Below, piece by piece: positions 16,785 through 24,274 of a stretch of DNA of 64,000 nt (within the stretch, counting starts at the first letter, position 1; each line of letters starts with the position of its first letter). The notes beneath the pieces were generated by a model. That model ran no database searches. It was not told where the DNA came from and worked only from the letters and a program-made list of their open reading frames with translations. The translations under genes and the position numbers were made by a program. The stretch covers positions 62,001 to 126,000 of the forward strand of contig NZ_OLMV01000002.1 of assembly GCF_900292075.1 (NCBI RefSeq), in the 5' to 3' direction. The DNA comes from Microbacterium timonense. GTDB taxonomy: Bacteria; Actinomycetota; Actinomycetes; Actinomycetales; Microbacteriaceae.

Positions 16785-16862
16785 CGAGTGCACGACTTCT
16801 TCACGAGTGCACGGGTTATCGCCGTCGATACGTCGTTCGCTCGTGCATACGTCGTGCACTCG
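16785..16862. repeat. Symmetric four-unit dyad array (array 2)
   Basis: Units CGAGTGCACGAC (16785-16796) and CGAGTGCACGGG (16804-16815) on the plus strand face inverted units at 16832-16843 and 16851-16862. Spacing is 19 bp within each pair and 16 bp across the centre at 16823.5, identical to array 1. It lies in the divergent gap between the AbiEi-like gene (start 16676) and the YqaJ-like gene, so it may control both. Confidence 0.78.
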
Positions 16863-16953
16863 CGCGATGGTGCGGGCCCGGCGATGGCAGCCGCTGGCGG
16901 CGAGCGGTGGGTCGCTGGCGGCGGATGTCGCGGCGGCGGCGTACGGTGGATCC

Positions 16954-17616
16954 GTGACACCCGAGCTCGCCGCCCGCATCGTCGCGGACTCCCGCGACCG
17001 GGTGGCGTGGGTGCGCGCGCGATCCCGCGGCATCACGGCGACGGATGTCGCGACCCTGACCTCCGAGCGGGCGATCGGCCGCGCCGCCGACGCGAAGCTC
17101 ATGGGATCCGGCTTCTCGGGCAACGCATACACCGCGCACGGGCGGGCCCGCGAGCCCGAGATCGCCGCCTGGGTCGCGGCGACCCACGGCATCCAGCCCT
17201 CGTCGGCGTTGTTCCACGCCGTCGTCGAGAAGCGTCATCTCGCGACCCCCGACGGCATCGCGGTGGACGGCGCCGGCCGCGTCATGCTGGCCGAGATCAA
17301 GACGACGAACAAGGCATGGCGCAGCATCCCGCGCTCGTACCTGCGTCAGGTGTGGTGGCAGCAGCACGTGCTCGGTGCCGAGCGCACCCTCGTCGCGTGG
17401 GAGCAGCACGACGGGTTCGTGCCGGTCGACGACGAGCCGCGCTGCGCGTGGGTCGACCGCGACGAGGCCGAGATCGCGAAACTCGTCCGGCTGGCGACCG
17501 CGCTCATCGACGAGCTGTACCTGCGCACGATGCGCTCACGCCAGCAGCCGGGACGGATGCCGCAGCCCGCCTCCGCGCCGCGTGAGCCGTTCCGCGCGCT
17601 CGCGCTGGCTGACTGA
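16954..17616 (+). CDS. YqaJ-family viral-recombinase-type exonuclease
   Basis: The 220-residue protein matches the YqaJ/lambda-exonuclease fold: RSRGITATDVATL near the N-terminus, GRAREPEIAAWV, then LATPDGIAVDG...VMLAEIKTTNKAW, in which D and the ExK are the PD-(D/E)XK catalytic residues, and a C-terminal YLRQVWWQQHVLGA helix. In phages it resects DNA ends for single-strand annealing; bacterial chromosomal copies are common in actinobacteria with unknown role. GTG 16954 has GGTGGA just upstream; ATG 16867 in frame would add 29 residues and would place the start immediately after array 2. No other phage genes are near. Confidence 0.82.
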   Translation: MTPELAARIVADSRDRVAWVRARSRGITATDVATLTSERAIGRAADAKLMGSGFSGNAYTAHGRAREPEIAAWVAATHGIQPSSALFHAVVEKRHLATPDGIAVDGAGRVMLAEIKTTNKAWRSIPRSYLRQVWWQQHVLGAERTLVAWEQHDGFVPVDDEPRCAWVDRDEAEIAKLVRLATALIDELYLRTMRSRQQPGRMPQPASAPREPFRALALAD

Positions 17617-17663
17617 GGCTCCGGCTTCCTTCCCACGCGCCTGCCACAGGCGTCCACGACGCC

Positions 17664-18218
17664 TCAGCGCAGCGTCGTGACGCGCTTGTTCCCCGCATCC
17701 CAGACGCGCAGGCCCACGGCGGCACCGTCCACCGCTCGCAGCTCCAGCACCGAGAGAGCGTGCGCCAACCCGTCGGCGTCCAACCGACGCGCGAGAGTCA
17801 CGTGCGGCGACCAGCGGTCGGGCATCGTGTTGCCGTAACGCGGACCGGCCGCTCCGGCGGCGAACGCGACCGCGCGATGCAGGTCGAGGAGCTTCCGCGT
17901 CATGACGACGGCGCGCGCGAGCACGAACCGCCCCTCCCTGCCGAAGACGAGGGTCCCGCCGAGTTCGAGCGGCACCGGCAGGAGTGCGGAGATCGGCGCG
18001 AGAGCCGCAGGGTCCAGCGCCTCGCGCACGGCGAGCGTCACGTGAGGCCGATTGCTCTCGCCCTCGTGGCGCCCGGCGCTGGGGAGGCCGGCCTCGATCA
18101 GCCGGCCCCACTCCGCCCGCACTGCTGCGTCGGTGGCGGCATCCGGAATCAGTTCCACGCTGAACACGCGCTCATCCTCTCGCGCGTTCCGCACATCGGC
18201 GTTCCGCACCTTCACCAC
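17664..18218 (-). CDS. 2'-5' RNA ligase/2H phosphoesterase-family protein
   Basis: The 184-residue protein has the two HxT motifs of the 2H phosphoesterase superfamily, RPHVTLAV and SPHVTLAR, about 75 residues apart, as in LigT/ThpR proteins. Members hydrolyse 2',3'-cyclic phosphates or make/cleave 2'-5' bonds in RNA; the cellular substrate is unclear. It starts at GTG 18218 (GTGGTGAAG), only 9 bases from the first operator of the divergent MFS-MarR operon, so the MarR protein may also affect it. Confidence 0.87.
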   Translation of the reverse strand: MVKVRNADVRNAREDERVFSVELIPDAATDAAVRAEWGRLIEAGLPSAGRHEGESNRPHVTLAVREALDPAALAPISALLPVPLELGGTLVFGREGRFVLARAVVMTRKLLDLHRAVAFAAGAAGPRYGNTMPDRWSPHVTLARRLDADGLAHALSVLELRAVDGAAVGLRVWDAGNKRVTTLR

Positions 18219-18226
18219 GACTGATA

Positions 18227-18287
18227 GTTGACCAACGTCAACGATCGGCGTATAGTTGATTCACATCAACAGTTGACGTTCGTCAAC
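18227..18287 (+). promoter_or_regulatory. Three MarR operators overlapping the MFS-marR promoter
   Basis: Three palindromes of the form GTTGAY-N4-RTCAAC occur at 18227-18242, 18255-18270 and 18272-18287. A promoter TTGACC (18228-18233), 17-bp spacer, TATAGT (18251-18256) runs through them: the -35 sits inside the first site and the -10 touches the second. Occupancy by the MarR protein encoded in the operon would block transcription, giving autorepression relieved by a drug or ligand. The binding itself is inferred. Confidence 0.8.
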
Positions 18288-18340
18288 GACTCTTGCGCCG
18301 CCGTCGCCGCACCACTCCCACCCTCGTTCGAAGGACTCCT

Positions 18341-20104
18341 ATGGCCACGTCCACCCCCGCGACCGGGTCGGTCGCCACCGCAGAAGAGAAGCGCCGGCAT
18401 CGCCATGTGCTGCAGGCGCTCACCGGTCTGCTGCTCGGCATGTTCGTGTCGATGCTCGCCTCGACCGTCGTCTCCACCTCGCTCCCCGTCATCGTCCACG
18501 ACCTGGGCGGCGATCAGGCCGCCTTCACATGGGTGGTCACGGCGACCCTCCTCACCACCGCCATCTCCACGCCCATCTGGGGCAAGCTGGCCGACCTCTT
18601 CAACCGCAAGGTGCTGATCCAGCTCGCCATCGCGATCTTCGTGCTGTCGACCGCCGCGGCGGGCTTCTCGCAGGACCCGGGAATGCTCATCGCGTTCCGC
18701 GCGGTGCAGGGTGTCGGCGCCGGCGGTCTGGCCGCGCTCAGCCAGGTCATCATGGCCGACATCATCAGCCCGCGCGAGCGCGGCCGGTACATGGGCCTGT
18801 TCGGCGCGGTGATGGCCGTCGCGACGGTCGGCGGGCCACTCCTGGGCGGGTTCATCACCGACACGCTCGACTGGCGCTGGAACTTCTTCATCGCGCTGCC
18901 GTTCGCGGTGGCCGCCCTCATCATCCAGCAGCGGACCCTGCACCTTCCCCCGCGTCCGAAGACGAAGGCGCGGATCGACTACTTCGGCATCGTCCTGCTG
19001 TCGACGGCGGTCTCGCTGCTGCTGATCTGGGTGACCAACGCCGGCAAGGACTACGACTGGTGGAGCACCGAGACCGTCCTCATGGTCGGTGGGGCGCTGC
19101 TGGCGGCCGTGCTGTTCGTGATCGTCGAGCTGCGCTCGAAGGAGCCGCTCGTGCCGCTCACCATGTTCCGCAACCTCACCTTCACTCTCGCGGTCGTCGC
19201 GTCGATCTCGATCGGCATCGCGATGTTCGGCACGTCGGTGTTCCTCAGCCAGTACATGCAGCTGGCGCGGGGCGCGACCCCCACCGAGGCCGGCCTCATG
19301 ACCATCCCGATGATCGCGGGTCTTCTCCTCGCGTCGATCGTGATCGGCGGACTGGTCACCCGCCACGGACACTGGAAGCCGTACCTCATCGTGGGTGGCG
19401 TGCTGCTCATCGCCGGCTCGTTCCTGCTCTCGACGATCCACTACGACACGAACTTCTTCCTGGTGTCCGTGTACATGTTCCTGCTGGGCGCGGGCGTCGG
19501 CATGACGATGCAGAACCTCGTGCTCATCGTGCAGAACACGGCCAAGCCGACCGAGATCGGCGTCGCGAGCTCCGGCGTTACGTTCTTCCGGAGCCTCGGC
19601 GGCACGATCGGCGTCTCGGTCATGGGCGCGGCGCTGGCGACGTCGGCGACGAACCTCTTCACCGAGCGGAAGGATGACATCACGGCCGCGCTGATGAAGC
19701 TCGGCGAGAAGGGCGCCGCGATCGGGCAGCAGCTGCAGTCCGGGACCATCCCGCAGGTCTCCGCACTGCCGGAGGGAATCCGCGTCATCGTCGAGGACAT
19801 CTACGCGCAGGCCATCGCGCACTCGTTCCTCATCGCGGTCCCACTCGCTGTTCTGAGCCTCGTCGCGATCATCTTCCTGCCGAACAAGCCGCTCACACGC
19901 ATGACCACGAGCGAGCGCGTCAACGCGATCGAGGCCGACCTGGCGACGGTGTCGACCGCCGAGGGCATGGAGAGCCTGAGCGCGACCGGCACCATCCAGA
20001 CGCAGGATGCCGCGGCATCCGGCCCGTCCTCCGCCCAGGCAGCGGCCTCCCGGCCGGCGGGCGACGAGGCCGCGGGCGACCGGGCGTCCACCTCGCGGCG
20101 ATAA
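18341..20104 (+). CDS. DHA2-family MFS drug exporter (EmrB/QacA type)
   Basis: The 587-residue protein has 14 predicted membrane helices and the DHA2 motifs (LASTVVSTSLPVIVHDLGG, WGKLADLFNRKVL, GVGAGGLAALSQVI, and LRMV-like GRYMGLFGAVMAVATVGGPLLGG). It should be a proton-driven multidrug exporter. ATG 18341 has AAGGA 6 bases upstream; the frame upstream is the promoter region. The last 80 residues are a polar, Ala/Ser-rich cytoplasmic tail. Its stop TAA overlaps the ATG of the marR gene as TAATG. Confidence 0.92.
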   Translation: MATSTPATGSVATAEEKRRHRHVLQALTGLLLGMFVSMLASTVVSTSLPVIVHDLGGDQAAFTWVVTATLLTTAISTPIWGKLADLFNRKVLIQLAIAIFVLSTAAAGFSQDPGMLIAFRAVQGVGAGGLAALSQVIMADIISPRERGRYMGLFGAVMAVATVGGPLLGGFITDTLDWRWNFFIALPFAVAALIIQQRTLHLPPRPKTKARIDYFGIVLLSTAVSLLLIWVTNAGKDYDWWSTETVLMVGGALLAAVLFVIVELRSKEPLVPLTMFRNLTFTLAVVASISIGIAMFGTSVFLSQYMQLARGATPTEAGLMTIPMIAGLLLASIVIGGLVTRHGHWKPYLIVGGVLLIAGSFLLSTIHYDTNFFLVSVYMFLLGAGVGMTMQNLVLIVQNTAKPTEIGVASSGVTFFRSLGGTIGVSVMGAALATSATNLFTERKDDITAALMKLGEKGAAIGQQLQSGTIPQVSALPEGIRVIVEDIYAQAIAHSFLIAVPLAVLSLVAIIFLPNKPLTRMTTSERVNAIEADLATVSTAEGMESLSATGTIQTQDAAASGPSSAQAAASRPAGDEAAGDRASTSRR

Positions 20105-20580
20105 TGTCGAACACGATGATCTCCGACGACACCCGAGCGGCGCGCACCGAGGCGGTGCGCGCCCTCGAGGCGGAGTTCGGCGAGCTGATCAATCAGTTCC
20201 GCCGGATCATCACAGAGAACGCCAATCGCGTGAGCCCCGGCATGCTTCCGGGGGCCTACAAGGTCTTCACGACGATCGTGCGCCGGGAGGGCATCACGCT
20301 GTCGGGTCTGGCCGAGATGCTCACCGCCGACAAGGGGCAGATCAGCCGCACCGTGCGGGAGCTGGAGCAGCTCGGCCTCGTGCAGCGCACCCCGGACCCC
20401 GACGACGGCCGGTCCAGCCTGCTCTCCCCCACGCCGTTCGGGCTGGAGCGGCTGGCCGAAGCCCGCGCGCCGCAGGAGAGCCTCCTGGTCGATGCGCTGC
20501 AAGAGTGGCCGGTCGACGACATCCGCAACCTCACCCGCCTGTTGCATGCGCTCAGCGCCGGGGAGCGCCCCAAAGCCTGA
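20104..20580 (+). CDS. MarR-family repressor of the MFS operon
   Basis: The 158-residue protein has a MarR winged helix: ITLSGLAEMLTADKGQISRTVRELEQLGLVQRTPDPDDGRS, with the wing tip DPDDGRS. It is translationally coupled to the exporter by a one-base overlap (TAATG). Three GTTGAY-N4-RTCAAC sites upstream of the exporter are its likely targets. The operon ends at a strong bidirectional terminator. Confidence 0.9.
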   Translation: MSNTMISDDTRAARTEAVRALEAEFGELINQFRRIITENANRVSPGMLPGAYKVFTTIVRREGITLSGLAEMLTADKGQISRTVRELEQLGLVQRTPDPDDGRSSLLSPTPFGLERLAEARAPQESLLVDALQEWPVDDIRNLTRLLHALSAGERPKA

Positions 20581-20635
20581 GTGGCGCGCCGCTGGCGCAG
20601 TCGCGGTCGCGGTCGCGCGGTCGCACGGCGCCGAA

Positions 20636-20667
20636 GAAGGGGGCTCACCGATCGGTGAGCCCCCTTC
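20636..20667. terminator. Bidirectional terminator
   Basis: A perfect 32-base palindrome (GAAGGGGGCTCACCG arm) lies between the marR gene and the convergent sugar epimerase gene, flanked by GAA/TTC that serve as short A/T tracts on each strand. Confidence 0.85.
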
Positions 20668-20674
20668 GTCGTCG

Positions 20675-21679
20675 TCAGCGCTGGCTCGAGAAGGCGGCGT
20701 CGAAGGCCGCCGACGAGGGCTCGTAGCTCGACAGGCGACGCACGAACTCGAGCGCCTCCGGTGCGCCGACGAGGCGGTCCATTCCGGCGTCCTCCCACTC
20801 GACCGAGAGCGGGCCGTCATAGCCGATGGCGTTGAGCATGCGGAACGCGTCCTCCCACGGCACATCGCCGTGGCCGGTCGAGATGAAGTCCCAGCCCCGC
20901 CGCGGGTCGGCCCACGGCAGGTGCGACGAGAGTCGCCCGCTGCGGCCGTTCAACCGCTTCTTCGTGTCTTTGCAGTGCACGTGGTAAATGCGGTCCTGGA
21001 AGTCCCACAGGAACCCGACCGGGTCGAGGTCCTGCCACACCATGTGCGACGGATCCCAGTTCAGGCCGAACGCCTCGCGGTGTCCGATCGCCTCGAGGGT
21101 TCGCTTGGTCGTCCAGTAGTCGTAGGCGATCTCGGACGGGTGCACCTCGTGGGCGAAGCGCACGCCGACCTCGTCGAACACGTCGAGGATGGGGTGGAAG
21201 CGGGTCGCGAAGTCCTCATAGCCCGCCTCGATGAACGAGTCGGATGCCGGCGGGAACATGGCGACGGCCTTCCAGATGGAGGATCCGGTGAAGCCCGTCA
21301 CCGTCTTCACGCCGAGTCGTGCCGCCATGCGCGCGGTGTGCTTGAGCTCCTCGGCCGCACGCTGACGCACGCCCTCCGGGTCGCCGTCGCCCCACACGCG
21401 GTCGTTGAGCATCTCTCGGTGCCGCTGATCGATGGGGTCGTCGCACACCGCCTGACCCGCGAGGTGGTTGGAGATGGTGAACACCTTCAGGCCGTTGCGC
21501 TCCAGGATCTCCAGGCGCCCCTGCACGTAAGCGTCGTCGTCCCAGCGGGCGACATCGAGGTGGTCGCCCCACGAGGCGATCTCGAGGCCGTCGTAGCCCC
21601 ACTCGCCGGCAAGGCGCGCCACCTCCTCGAACGGCAGATCAGCCCATTGGCCCGTGAACAGAGTGACCGGTCGCGTCAT
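20675..21679 (-). CDS. Sugar phosphate isomerase/epimerase, AP-endonuclease-2-like TIM barrel
   Basis: The 334-residue protein fits the xylose-isomerase-like TIM-barrel family (Pfam AP_endonuc_2) with metal ligands expected in [28 protein letters not shown] and LSVEWEDAG. Relatives include inosose isomerases, epimerases and hydroxypyruvate isomerases. ATG 21679 is chosen since AAAGG lies 10 bases upstream. It is the last gene of the transcript SBP - Gfo/Idh/MocA oxidoreductase - epimerase, a set often used for inositol or unusual sugars. Confidence 0.88.
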   Translation of the reverse strand: MTRPVTLFTGQWADLPFEEVARLAGEWGYDGLEIASWGDHLDVARWDDDAYVQGRLEILERNGLKVFTISNHLAGQAVCDDPIDQRHREMLNDRVWGDGDPEGVRQRAAEELKHTARMAARLGVKTVTGFTGSSIWKAVAMFPPASDSFIEAGYEDFATRFHPILDVFDEVGVRFAHEVHPSEIAYDYWTTKRTLEAIGHREAFGLNWDPSHMVWQDLDPVGFLWDFQDRIYHVHCKDTKKRLNGRSGRLSSHLPWADPRRGWDFISTGHGDVPWEDAFRMLNAIGYDGPLSVEWEDAGMDRLVGAPEALEFVRRLSSYEPSSAAFDAAFSSQR

Positions 21680-21711
21680 CGCGTGAACCTTTCGTCGTCG
21701 GATGCCGGCGT

Positions 21712-22881
21712 TCAGCCGGCGATGGGGGTCCAGATGCTGCCGGCGGCCGAGCTGCGCTCCACGCCGTCGAGCACCCGTTGTACATGAAGACCGTCGCGGA
21801 ACGACGGGCGCGGGTCCGAGCCGTCGGCGATCGCCGCGACGAAGTCGCGCACCTGATGCGAGAACCCGTGCTCGTAGCCGAGCATATGACCCGTCGGCCA
21901 CCAGGGCGCGAGGTACGGGTGGTCGTGCTCGGTGACGAGGATGCGACGGAAGCCCTGCTCGAGGTCCGGCTGCGTGGCGTCGTAGAATTCGAGCTCGTTC
22001 AGCCGCTCGAGGTCGAAAGCGAGGGCTCCCTCCGAGCCCGAGATCTCGATGCGCAGCGCATTCTTGCGGCCGGTGCGGAACCGCGTCGCCTCGAACGACG
22101 CCAGCACCCCCGACTCCAGCCGCCCGGTGAACAGCGCGACATCGTCGACCGTGACCTCGCCCCGCTCGTTCGCGGCGGTGCCCGACAGACCGACGCCTTC
22201 GCCGAGCAGCGGACGCTCACGGACGAGAGTCTCGATGACCCCCGACACGGAGGTGAGTCGCTGCCCGGTGATGAACTCGGCGAGGTCGACCGCGTGGGCG
22301 CCGATGTCGCCGAGGGCGCCCGAACCGGCGTGCTCCTTCTTCAGACGCCATGTCAGCGGCGCGTCGGCGTCCCGCAGCCAGTCCTGCAGATACTCGGCGC
22401 GAACCTGCCTGATCTGCCCGATCCGCCCTGCGGCCACCAGGTCCCGCGCGAAAGTGGCAGCGGGAACCCGGCGGTACGTGAAGCCCACCATCGAGCGGAC
22501 GCCGCGGGCCGCTGCCGCGCCGGCGGCGGCATCCATCGCCTCCGCCTCGGCGACGGTGTTCGCCAGCGGCTTCTCGCACAGCACGTGCTTGCCCGCCTCG
22601 AGCGCTGCGATCGCGATCTCGGCGTGCGTGTCTCCGGGGGTCACGACGTCGACGACGTCGATGTCATCGCGGGCGATCACCTCGCGCCAGTCGCTCGCGC
22701 TCTCTCCCCAGCCCCACTTGCGGGCGGAGGCCTCGACGCCGGCGGTGTCGCGGCCGACGACGACGGCCATCTCCGGCTGCCGGGGAAGATCGAAGAATCG
22801 TGGGGCGACGCGCCACCCCTGGGAATGTGCCGCGCCCATGAATCCGTGGCCGATCATGGCGACGCGAAGCGTGTCGGTCAA
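21712..22881 (-). CDS. Gfo/Idh/MocA-family NAD(P)-dependent sugar oxidoreductase
   Basis: The 389-residue protein has an N-terminal Rossmann fold ([17 protein letters not shown]), the EKPLANT loop ([18 protein letters not shown]) with the catalytic Lys of the family, and the [11 protein letters not shown] region providing the active-site histidine. It likely oxidises a cyclitol or sugar; inositol dehydrogenase-type enzymes are close relatives. The start is TTG 22881, with GAGAGAGGA upstream. It lies 32 bases before the epimerase gene. Confidence 0.9.
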   Translation of the reverse strand: MTDTLRVAMIGHGFMGAAHSQGWRVAPRFFDLPRQPEMAVVVGRDTAGVEASARKWGWGESASDWREVIARDDIDVVDVVTPGDTHAEIAIAALEAGKHVLCEKPLANTVAEAEAMDAAAGAAAARGVRSMVGFTYRRVPAATFARDLVAAGRIGQIRQVRAEYLQDWLRDADAPLTWRLKKEHAGSGALGDIGAHAVDLAEFITGQRLTSVSGVIETLVRERPLLGEGVGLSGTAANERGEVTVDDVALFTGRLESGVLASFEATRFRTGRKNALRIEISGSEGALAFDLERLNELEFYDATQPDLEQGFRRILVTEHDHPYLAPWWPTGHMLGYEHGFSHQVRDFVAAIADGSDPRPSFRDGLHVQRVLDGVERSSAAGSIWTPIAG

Positions 22882-22907
22882 CGCGCTGGTCCTCTCTCTC
22901 GGAGGTG

Positions 22908-22946
22908 AAAAGGTCGGGGCGCCCGCCTCGGACGGACGCCCCGACC
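22908..22946 (-). terminator. Hairpin with T-run after the sugar-binding protein gene
   Basis: On the minus strand a 10-bp perfect stem (GGTCGGGGCG / CGCCCCGACC) is followed by TTTTC. Located 10 bases after the SBP stop and before the oxidoreductase gene, it probably terminates part of the transcripts and gives excess binding protein. Confidence 0.7.
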
Positions 22947-22956
22947 CCTCATCGGT

Positions 22957-24003
22957 TTACTCGAACGACAGGTCGATGTACTGGTCGACGTTCTCCTTGG
23001 TCACCACCGGCGCGTCCAGCACGATCCGGTTCGGGATGCCGGGGGTCACGATGTCACCCAGCGTCTTGCCCTGCGCGATGAGCCGCGCCAGCGCCACGCC
23101 GTCCGCCGCCTGCGTCGACGGGTAGATGATCGTCGCCTTGAGCACCGAGTCGTCGGCCTGGATGGCCTCCATCGCGCTGCGGCTGCCCGCACCGCCCACC
23201 ATGAAGAACTCGTCGCGACCGGCGGAATCGATGGCCGCGAGCACGCCGATGCCCTGGTCATCGTCGTGGTTCCAGATGGCGTCGATCTTCGGGTTGGCCG
23301 CGAGCAGCTGCGAGGCTGCCGCCTCACCGCCTGCCACCGTGAAGTCGGCGGCCACGCGGGCCGACACCTCCAGGCCGCAGTCCTCCAGCGCGTCGGCGAA
23401 GCCCTGCGAGCGGTCCTGCGTCAGCGGGAGCGAGTCGATGCCGGCGATCTCGGCCACGACGGCGTCGGACTGTCCGTCGAGCTGCTCGCAGATGTAGGTG
23501 CCGGCGCTGACGCCCATCCCGTAGTTGTCGCCCAGCACGGTGGCTCGCGCGGCGAACGGGCTGGAGAACTCGCGGTCGACGTTGATGACGGGGATGCCCG
23601 CCTCCATCGCCGCGATCGCCGCCTCGGTGAGCGCGGCGCCGTCGGAAGGCAGCAGCACGATCGCGTCGACGCCGTCGTTGACGAAGGTCTCGACCGCCGC
23701 GATCTGCGCGATGGGGTCGTTCGTGCCCTCCGCCACGCGCAGTTCGACGTCATCGAAGCTGTCGGCCGCGGCCTGCGCCCCGGAGTTGATGGCGCCGAGC
23801 CAGCCGTGGTCGGCGGCGGGGCCGGAGAAGCCGATGACGACGGTGTCGCCGCTCTCGGCGTTCTCCTCCGTCGTGGTGCCCTGGTCGACGACGTCGCCCT
23901 CGTCGGCGCCGGAGCCGGTGCAGCCGGCGAGAAGTCCGATGGCCGCGACGACTGCGGTGCCGGTGAGCACGAGTCGCGTACGCGCCTTCAGGTGTGAGCG
24001 CAT
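22957..24003 (-). CDS. Sugar ABC transporter substrate-binding lipoprotein, ribose/inositol type
   Basis: The 348-residue protein has a signal peptide with lipobox GLLAGC and a Peripla_BP_4 domain (VVIGFSGPAADHGWLGAINSGAQAAADSF, DAIVLLPSDGAALTEA, PVINVDREF), typical of CUT2 pentose/cyclitol systems. AAGGAGG precedes ATG 24003. It is divergent from the ATPase-permease-ROK transcript at 24272, from which its membrane partners come, so the importer is assembled from two transcripts sharing one control region. Confidence 0.92.
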   Translation of the reverse strand: MRSHLKARTRLVLTGTAVVAAIGLLAGCTGSGADEGDVVDQGTTTEENAESGDTVVIGFSGPAADHGWLGAINSGAQAAADSFDDVELRVAEGTNDPIAQIAAVETFVNDGVDAIVLLPSDGAALTEAAIAAMEAGIPVINVDREFSSPFAARATVLGDNYGMGVSAGTYICEQLDGQSDAVVAEIAGIDSLPLTQDRSQGFADALEDCGLEVSARVAADFTVAGGEAAASQLLAANPKIDAIWNHDDDQGIGVLAAIDSAGRDEFFMVGGAGSRSAMEAIQADDSVLKATIIYPSTQAADGVALARLIAQGKTLGDIVTPGIPNRIVLDAPVVTKENVDQYIDLSFE

Positions 24004-24126
24004 GTTTCCTCCTTGAATGTGATGCAGCTGTGACAGCGCGCTGTCTCGGACAGGAATGACGTGCCCGCACTCGAGGAGTCCACGCTGACCGGGCCCACGC
24101 TAGCAGAACCGACGAGGCGATGTGCA

Positions 24127-24152
24127 ACTTTTGTTTTTGTTGCGACAGAAGT
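24127..24152. promoter_or_regulatory. Candidate ROK-regulator operator in divergent sugar promoter
   Basis: The inverted repeat ACTTTTGT-N10-ACAGAAGT (7 of 8 positions symmetric) lies in an unusually AT-rich stretch between the divergent SBP and ATPase genes. T-rich, widely spaced dyads are typical ROK (XylR/NagC) targets. The link to the ROK gene at 26957 is inferred from location. Confidence 0.45.
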
Positions 24153-24259
24153 CAATTGCCGTGAGATCCGCGTTATTCTGCCGGTCCGGGCGCTTCGCGC
24201 CTTCGTTGCAGTGCCGTGTCGTCGTGAGATGGGCCTCGGCAAGGCTGCACGGGTCGTGT

Positions 24260-24274
24260 TATGTTCATCGCGTG
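24260..24274 (+). promoter_or_regulatory. -10 element for a leaderless sugar-ATPase transcript
   Basis: TATGTT at 24260-24265 is 6 bases before GTG 24272, and no ribosome-binding site exists, so transcription probably starts at the GTG itself. No clear -35 is visible, suggesting activator dependence or repression. Confidence 0.45.

Noticed and set aside
16075..16953. Long plus-strand extension of the YqaJ frame
   Set aside because: It is antisense to the AbiEi-like gene and has no YqaJ similarity.
15684..17616. Prophage or insertion sequence carrying the AbiEi and YqaJ genes
   Set aside because: No integrase, transposase, tRNA attachment site or structural phage gene is present.
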